Source of the DNA: an uncultured Ruminococcus sp. | Lineage (GTDB): Bacteria; Bacillota; Clostridia; Oscillospirales; Ruminococcaceae | Assembly: GCA_900319195.1 (NCBI GenBank) | Contig: ONNL01000154.1 | Location: 1 to 10,945 of the forward strand | Reading direction: 5' to 3' | Length of the DNA stretch: 10,945 nucleotides | Part shown: piece after piece, positions 6,690 through 10,945 of the stretch | How positions within the stretch are numbered: the stretch's first letter is position 1 | Layout of the letters: every line of letters starts with the position of its first letter | The notes under the pieces: model-generated | Seen by the model: only the letters and a program-made list of their open reading frames with translations | What the model was told of the DNA's origin: nothing | Databases searched by the model: none | Made by a program: the position numbers and the translations under genes

Positions 6690-6764
6690 TGGGGTATCGC
6701 CAAGCGGTTAAGGCAACAGACTTTGACTCTGTCATCGACGGTTCGAATCCGGCTACTCCAACCA
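6690..6764 (+). tRNA. tRNA-Gln (anticodon UUG), CCA encoded
   Basis: The acceptor stem TGGGGTA pairs with TACTCCA (one G-T pair). The D stem is GCC/GGC, and the anticodon stem ACAGA/TCTGT encloses the loop CTTTGAC with anticodon TTG at 6723-6725. The T arm carries GGTTCGAATCC, the discriminator is A (6761), and CCA (6762-6764) is encoded. It sits alone between its own promoter and terminator, 117 bases upstream of gltX. In bacteria lacking GlnRS this tRNA is first charged with Glu by GluRS and then amidated by GatCAB, which would link it to the next gene. Confidence 0.96.
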
Positions 6765-6766
6765 GT

Positions 6767-6795
6767 CTCCCGACTTTCAATGGTCGGGAGTTTTT
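6767..6795 (+). terminator. Intrinsic terminator of tRNA-Gln
   Basis: CTCCCGAC (6767-6774), an 8-base loop and GTCGGGAG (6783-6790) form a perfect 8-bp stem followed by TTTTT. It separates the tRNA transcript from the gltX promoter just downstream. Confidence 0.93.
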
Positions 6796-6809
6796 ATTAT
6801 CCTCTCTTA

Positions 6810-6838
6810 TTGACAAGGCTCCTATATTATGGTATAAT
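6810..6838 (+). promoter_or_regulatory. Promoter of the gltX/MetRS-like operon
   Basis: TTGACA (6810-6815) and TATAAT (6833-6838) are perfect hexamers with 17-base spacing. The start point would be near 6845. The leader before the ATG at 6881 is only about 36 bases, so there is no room for a T-box. It resembles the tRNA-Gln promoter, sharing TTGACAA and TGGTATAATATTA. Confidence 0.88.
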
Positions 6839-6880
6839 ATTAAGTAATTGACTTTAATTTTTAAAAGGATTGATTTTAGT

Positions 6881-8515
6881 ATGGATTACAATGCACTTGC
6901 TGATTTACTTTTCCCCGATGTTACGCAGTCTCCCGATGATATGGAGAAGCGCTTTCCCGCGCGAGAGCTCCCCGAGGGTGCGTGCGTTACTCGTATAGGT
7001 CCCAGTCCTACGGGATTTGTCCACCTCGGCAATCTCTACAACGCTATAATCGGTGAACGTCTTGCACATCAGAGCGGCGGCGTTTTCTACCTTCGTATCG
7101 AGGACACCGACAACAAGCGCGAGGTCGAGGGTGCTGTCGAGACACTCATCAATGCGATGAATTATTTCAACGTAAACTTTGACGAGGGTGCAACAGCTGA
7201 CGGCGACAAAGGCGCTTACGGTCCCTACAGACAGCGTCAGAGAAAGGACATCTACCACGTTTTTGCAAAGAAGCTCGTACAGATGGGCAAGGCTTATCCG
7301 TGCTTCCTCACTGCCGAGGAAATTGACGCTATCCGCGAACAGCAGACTGCTAACAAGGAAAACCCGGGCATCTATGGCAAGTATGCTAAGTGCCGCGACC
7401 TCACTATCGACGAGGTGAAGGCTGATATCGCTGAGGGCAAGGAGTGGGTGCTCCGTTTCAGAGGCGAGGAGACAGGCGAGTACATCACCGTTGAGGACGC
7501 TATCCGCGGCAAAGTCGAAATGCCGAGAAACAACATGGACTTCGTGCTCCTCAAGAGCGACGGCATACCGACATATCACTTCGCTCACGTCGTTGACGAC
7601 CACCTCATGCACTCTACTCACGTTATACGCGGCGAGGAATGGCTCTCGTCACTTCCCATGCACGTTGAGCTGTTCAATACACTCGGCTGGAAACAGCCTA
7701 TTTACTGCCACACAGCTACTCTCATGAAAATCGAAGGTACGGGCAAGCGTAAGCTCTCAAAGAGAAAGGACCCCGAGCTCGCACTCTCGTATTATCAGCA
7801 GGAGGGCATCTCGCAGGACGTTGTCTGGGAATTTCTCCTCACGCTCCTCAACTCAAACTACGAGGAATGGAGACTTGCTGATCCCGAGGCTGATTACAGG
7901 GAATTCCCCTACTCTATCGCTAAGATGTCCATTTCGGGCGCTCTCGTTGACCTCGACAAGCTCAGGAGCATTTCAAAGGAAACTATCTGCCGCATGAGCG
8001 CCGAGAAGATATACGAAAACTGGCTCGGTTGGTGCGAGCAGTACAACACGGAATTTGCCGAGCTGATAAAGAAGTATCACGAGCGCACCATTGCCGCACT
8101 CAATGTCGGAAGAAATGCTGCAAAGCCGCGCAAGGACATCGAGACTTGGAAGCAGGCTTGCGACTTCATGAGCTTCTACTACGACGAGACATTCAAGGTC
8201 ACCGAGGATATGCCTGCGGAGTGCAGTGCTGAAGACGTTAAGACCTTCTTCTCGAAGTACCTTGAGACCTATGACCACAGCGACGACTCGTCCGCATGGT
8301 TTGCAAAGGTCAAGGAAATTACCGAGGCTCTCGGATATGCAGTTAAGCCGAAGGACTTCAAAAAGAATCCCGAGCAGTACAAGGGCTCTATCGTGCACAT
8401 CACAAATATGATAAGAATTGCTCTCACAGGTCACGCAAATGCGCCTGACATCTGGGAGGTAAGCCATGTTCTCGGTGAGGACATCGTAAGAAAAAGACTT
8501 GAAAAGTGGGCATGA
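6881..8515 (+). CDS. gltX: Glutamate--tRNA ligase (GluRS)
   Basis: This 544-residue class Ic aminoacyl-tRNA synthetase attaches glutamate to tRNA. The ATP-binding HIGH-type motif is in PSPTGFVHLGN (41-51), in the GluRS rather than the GlnRS style. LRIEDTD (71-77) binds substrate, VVDDHLMHSTHVIRGEEW (237-254) is typical of the family, and the KMSKS-type loop is KLSKR (291-295). The C-terminal part is helical anticodon-binding sequence. It is longer than the common 460-490 residues, and the Cys-x-Cys of the bacterial zinc site is incomplete (C141 and C171 remain). I chose the ATG at 6881, with AAAGGA 11 bases upstream; the frame is open upstream only through a TTG without a ribosome site. Its proximity to tRNA-Gln suggests a non-discriminating enzyme serving both tRNA-Glu and tRNA-Gln, but the sequence alone does not prove this. 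Confidence 0.94.
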   Translation: MDYNALADLLFPDVTQSPDDMEKRFPARELPEGACVTRIGPSPTGFVHLGNLYNAIIGERLAHQSGGVFYLRIEDTDNKREVEGAVETLINAMNYFNVNFDEGATADGDKGAYGPYRQRQRKDIYHVFAKKLVQMGKAYPCFLTAEEIDAIREQQTANKENPGIYGKYAKCRDLTIDEVKADIAEGKEWVLRFRGEETGEYITVEDAIRGKVEMPRNNMDFVLLKSDGIPTYHFAHVVDDHLMHSTHVIRGEEWLSSLPMHVELFNTLGWKQPIYCHTATLMKIEGTGKRKLSKRKDPELALSYYQQEGISQDVVWEFLLTLLNSNYEEWRLADPEADYREFPYSIAKMSISGALVDLDKLRSISKETICRMSAEKIYENWLGWCEQYNTEFAELIKKYHERTIAALNVGRNAAKPRKDIETWKQACDFMSFYYDETFKVTEDMPAECSAEDVKTFFSKYLETYDHSDDSSAWFAKVKEITEALGYAVKPKDFKKNPEQYKGSIVHITNMIRIALTGHANAPDIWEVSHVLGEDIVRKRLEKWA

Positions 8516-8541
8516 GCCTACACAGAAAGGACTTGAAATAA

Positions 8542-10560
8542 ATGGGTAAAAATAAAGAGGGCAATAACGGAAGGCCTTTCGAGATACCGCGCCCGACCTT
8601 CCCGAAGCGTGCCGTTGTAACAGGCGGTATGCCCTACGGAAACAAGGAGCTCCACTTCGGTCACGTCGGCGGTATGCTCGTCTTTGCGGACACATACGCT
8701 CGTTTTCTCCGTGACCGCATCGGCAGGGAAAATGTTATCTTCGTAAGCGGTACAGACTGCTACGGCTCCCCTATAGCTGAGGGCTGGCGCGTAAAGGTAA
8801 AAAACGGCGAGTTCGACGGTACTCTTGAACAGTTCGTTGAACGCAACCACAACAAGCAGAAGGCTACTCTCGACGAATACGGCATCTCACCGAACCTCTT
8901 CGGAGCTTCGGGACTTGGTCGCACAAAGGAGATACACGCTGAGGTGACAGACCTCTTCCTCCGCTCGCTCTACAAAAAGGGACAGCTCAGCAAGATAACA
9001 ACTCAGCAGTTTTTCGACGAAAAGGCAGGAGTTTTCCTCAACGGCAGACAGGTCATAGGAAAATGTCCCGTAGAAGGATGTACCTCTGAGAAGGGATATG
9101 CTGACGAGTGCGACCTCGGACATCAGTATATGCCCGAAAACCTCATAAACCCCGTAAGTACGCTCACTGGTGAAACTCCTACAATGAGACCTGTCACCAA
9201 CTGGTACTTCAACCTGCGTGACTACGAAAAGCTCCTTCAGGACTGGGTCGAGGAGCTCAAAAAGCGCAAGGACGTGCGCCCTGTTGTATGGAAAACTATC
9301 TCGGAATTCCTCAAGCCGCCTGTTATCTACGTAAAGCGCGAATTTGAGGAGAAATATCTTTCACTCAAATCACAGCTCCCCGAGCACGAATACTTTGAGG
9401 AGCCTAAAAAACCTTCATTCACGATACAGTTCAGCGCTCTCACAGACTGCGACGAAGCCTGCCGCGTTCTCACGGAAAACGGCATACGCTACCGTACAGG
9501 AAAGACACTCGTACCGTTCAGGCTTACGGGCAATATCGAATGGGGAGTTCCCGCCCCCGTGCTTGAGGGTGAGGAGCCACATACAGTATGGGTATGGCCC
9601 GAATCTCTCTGGGCACCTATCTCATTCACCGAGGCATATCTCGAGTCTATCGGTCACGACCGCGCCGAGTGGAAGGACTACTGGTGCAGTAAGGACGCAT
9701 CTGTTTACCAGTTCATCGGTCAGGACAATATCTACTTCTACGGCATTGCCGAGCCTGCTATGTGGATGGCTCAGCAGACAAGCACCGATAAGACCTGCGA
9801 TTCTCCCGAGGGCGAGCTCCAGATGCCGATAATCGTGGCGAATCACCACATTCTGTTCCTCGATAAGAAGGCTTCGAGCTCTGGTGCGGTAAAGCCGCCT
9901 ATGGCTGATGACCTGCTCAGTCACTACACTCCCGAGCAGCTCAGAATGCACTGGCTCGGACTCGGTCTCGGTCAGCGCTCTGTAAGCTTCATGCCGAAGC
10001 CGTATAATCCCGACGCAAAGCCCGAGGACAGCGACCCCGTTGTTAAGGACGGACTGCTCCTCTCGAATGTTTACAACAGAATGATCCGAACAGCCTTCTA
10101 TACAACTCAGAAGCTCTTTGACGGCGTTATGCCCGATAATGCTCCCGAGCAGCAGTTCCTTGATGACGCGAAGAAGACAGTCCTCGAATACGAGAGACAT
10201 ATGTCGAAGTTTGCGTTCCACCAGTGCACCTATGTCCTCGACAGCTATATCAGAAACGGCAGCAAATACATGGCTAAGGCTCTCCGTGAGGACACTCCTC
10301 CCGAGGAAGCTGCACAGGCTCTTGCTAACCTGTTCTATATCATCAGGATAACAGGCATTCTCCTTCACCCGATGGCTCCTTTCGGTACGGAGAAGCTACG
10401 CGAGTACCTCATTGCTGACGAGAGGATATGGTCGTGGGATACTATCCTTGAACCAATAAACTACTTCACAGGCAAGCAGCACAAGCTGAAGTTCCTGCCG
10501 CCGAGAACGGACTTCTTTACCCGTCACGAGAGCCAGTTTGAGACTGAAAAGGCTGAGTGA
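8542..10560 (+). CDS. Methionyl-tRNA-synthetase-like class I tRNA ligase
   Basis: This 672-residue protein is 26 bases after gltX, with AGAAAGGA about 11 bases before the ATG. MetRS-type features are PYGNKELHFGH (31-41, HIGH motif), GTDCYGSPI (70-78), a zinc-knuckle region (C175, C180, C190, H194), the sequence MPENLINPVSTLTGETP, FIGQDNIYFY (391-400), a KMSKS-like KASSS (443-447) and a helical anticodon-binding domain with Asn509/Arg513 at the usual N-x3-R positions. Oddities: KASSS lacks the second lysine; the methionine-pocket His and Trp appear replaced by Tyr400 and Glu404; the anticodon-stacking Trp is not found; an extra segment of about 68 residues (261-328) interrupts the catalytic domain; and no C-terminal tRNA-binding OB domain is present. 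It may be the cell's MetRS of a divergent clade or a paralogue with another substrate. Assignment to the MetRS family is secure; specificity is not. Confidence 0.85.
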   Translation: MGKNKEGNNGRPFEIPRPTFPKRAVVTGGMPYGNKELHFGHVGGMLVFADTYARFLRDRIGRENVIFVSGTDCYGSPIAEGWRVKVKNGEFDGTLEQFVERNHNKQKATLDEYGISPNLFGASGLGRTKEIHAEVTDLFLRSLYKKGQLSKITTQQFFDEKAGVFLNGRQVIGKCPVEGCTSEKGYADECDLGHQYMPENLINPVSTLTGETPTMRPVTNWYFNLRDYEKLLQDWVEELKKRKDVRPVVWKTISEFLKPPVIYVKREFEEKYLSLKSQLPEHEYFEEPKKPSFTIQFSALTDCDEACRVLTENGIRYRTGKTLVPFRLTGNIEWGVPAPVLEGEEPHTVWVWPESLWAPISFTEAYLESIGHDRAEWKDYWCSKDASVYQFIGQDNIYFYGIAEPAMWMAQQTSTDKTCDSPEGELQMPIIVANHHILFLDKKASSSGAVKPPMADDLLSHYTPEQLRMHWLGLGLGQRSVSFMPKPYNPDAKPEDSDPVVKDGLLLSNVYNRMIRTAFYTTQKLFDGVMPDNAPEQQFLDDAKKTVLEYERHMSKFAFHQCTYVLDSYIRNGSKYMAKALREDTPPEEAAQALANLFYIIRITGILLHPMAPFGTEKLREYLIADERIWSWDTILEPINYFTGKQHKLKFLPPRTDFFTRHESQFETEKAE

Positions 10561-10593
10561 CAGGGCAGCTGTTCCTTATAATCAAATAAATTC

Positions 10594-10629
10594 AAACGAT
10601 GTCTGCATTGTACAGTCATCGTTTTTTTT
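10594..10629 (+). terminator. Intrinsic terminator of the gltX/MetRS-like operon
   Basis: AAACGATG (10594-10601) pairs with CATCGTTT (10617-10624). After a T-T mismatch, CTG pairs with CAG around a 7-base loop. The stem ends in a run of T residues to 10629. It lies 34 bases after the stop codon. Confidence 0.88.
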
Positions 10630-10800
10630 GTGCTGCACACACGGAAAACCGCGTCGAAACGAGAATTATCGGACAGTAATAGCTGTACCGAATAAGAAAG
10701 GAACATCTTTCCGAATGCATGAAACAGCTCCCCACAGGATAAGCAAGCACAGGCAGGTCGGGCAAGAGGAATATTTATAAAATTTAATTTTAAAAAACTC
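10630..10800. other. Intergenic region with no supported gene
   Basis: The stretch becomes A+T-rich toward 10800. The only coding candidate is a 21-codon frame from ATG 10715 to 10780, preceded by AAAGGAA at 12 bases, which is too short and too weakly supported to call. I see no RNA gene or repeat here. Confidence 0.5.
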
Positions 10801-10829
10801 TTGATTTTTTTTTAATACTATGATATAAT
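10801..10829 (+). promoter_or_regulatory. Promoter facing the window end
   Basis: TTGATT (10801-10806) and TATAAT (10824-10829) have exact 17-base spacing in an A+T-rich context. The predicted start (near 10836) falls inside the left arm of an inverted repeat. The transcript runs into the tRNA-like segment and out of the window. Confidence 0.7.
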
Positions 10830-10858
10830 GTATTAGTCGTTTGTGGGACGACTAATAC
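10830..10858 (+). repeat. Perfect 11-bp inverted repeat at the transcription start point
   Basis: GTATTAGTCGT (10830-10840) and ACGACTAATAC (10848-10858) are exact reverse complements around a 7-base TTGTGGG loop. The left arm abuts the -10 box, so the element could be a repressor operator. If transcription starts near 10836, it could instead form a 5'-terminal RNA hairpin of about 6 bp. There is no T run after it, so it is not an intrinsic terminator. Confidence 0.75.
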
Positions 10859-10945
10859 GCAGTGGTATCGAAGTGGTCATAACGGACATGACTCGAAACA
10901 TAGTCGTTTCTGAGCTTGCCGCACTTTGATTTATCCCTGTTCTGC
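10859..10945 (+). other. tRNA-Ser-like segment or unclassified structured RNA (runs to or past window end)
   Basis: The stretch 10866-10897 reads like the 5' half of a clostridial tRNA-Ser(CGA): T8/A9, a D stem TCG/CGG around an AAGTGGTCATAA loop, then CTCGAAA, which matches an anticodon loop with CGA. The 3' half does not continue as a tRNA. The anticodon stem does not close (as if one T after CTCGAAA were lost), and there is no recognisable T arm (GTTCRANNC). Only 4 acceptor pairs are possible (GCAG at 10859-10862 with CTGC at 10942-10945). It is therefore a tRNA remnant, a tRNA-like regulatory RNA, or a chance match. It directly follows a good promoter and an inverted repeat. Confidence 0.3.

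Noticed and set aside
6905..8695. Minus-strand frames of about 240 codons (6905-7621 and 7973-8695)
   Set aside because: They are antisense to gltX and the start of the MetRS-like gene, without family features.
9622..10368. 248-codon minus-strand frame
   Set aside because: It is an antisense shadow of the MetRS-like catalytic and anticodon-binding regions.
10715..10780. 21-residue open frame with AAAGGAA upstream
   Set aside because: The 12-base spacing is long, there is no promoter of its own after the terminator at 10629, and the peptide has no recognisable feature. Chance is the simplest explanation.
1..10945. Mobile element, CRISPR array or prophage
   Set aside because: No transposase, integrase, terminal inverted repeats with target duplication, or regularly spaced repeats were seen. 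The gene content is housekeeping, envelope and metabolic.

Overview
The window looks like chromosomal DNA of an anaerobic Gram-positive bacterium of the Bacillota, most probably Ruminococcus or a close relative. The reasons are a MurT/GatD lipid II amidation pair, a T-box leader, A+T-rich intergenic DNA with near-consensus housekeeping promoters, GGAGG ribosome binding sites, and a secreted hydrolase with a very long threonine-rich linker of the kind common in Ruminococcus surface and cellulolytic proteins. The genus is an inference from style; no marker gene is present to fix it. I saw no phage, IS element, CRISPR array or resistance gene.

Layout. Positions 1-2082 (minus strand) hold the first 694 residues of an unusual fusion: an N-terminal sugar-phosphate-isomerase-type TIM barrel joined in frame to an acyl-CoA synthetase (AMP-forming) domain; its 3' end lies outside the window. 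Upstream (about 2147-2443, minus) is a complete T-box leader with consensus promoter, Stem I, Stem III, T-box sequence and terminator, so the fusion should be induced by starvation for one amino acid. A short intergenic stretch (2484-2628) separates it from a minus-strand three-gene cell wall operon read from 5393 to 2629: a left-handed beta-helix GlmU-like protein, murT (TTG start) and gatD. MurT and GatD together convert D-glutamate to D-isoglutamine in lipid II.

Divergent from that operon, at 5531-6547 (plus), is a membrane-anchored or secreted SGNH/GDSL hydrolase. It is followed by tRNA-Gln(UUG) with its own promoter and terminator (6619-6795), then by a two-gene aminoacylation operon: gltX (6881-8515) and a methionyl-tRNA-synthetase-like class I ligase (8542-10560), closed by a strong terminator. 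The last 300 bases hold no convincing gene but contain a good promoter, a perfect 11-bp inverted repeat on its start point and a segment resembling the 5' half of a serine tRNA.

Most interesting points. First, a T-box places an acyl-CoA ligase under amino-acid-starvation control. Rumen-type bacteria make branched-chain and aromatic amino acids by activating short branched or aryl acids to CoA thioesters and reductively carboxylating them, so the fusion may be the activating step of such a salvage route (inference). Second, the MetRS-like protein has lost several residues of the canonical methionine pocket and the anticodon-reading tryptophan. Third, the 3' terminal promoter/inverted-repeat/tRNA-like locus has competing secondary structures and no assigned identity.
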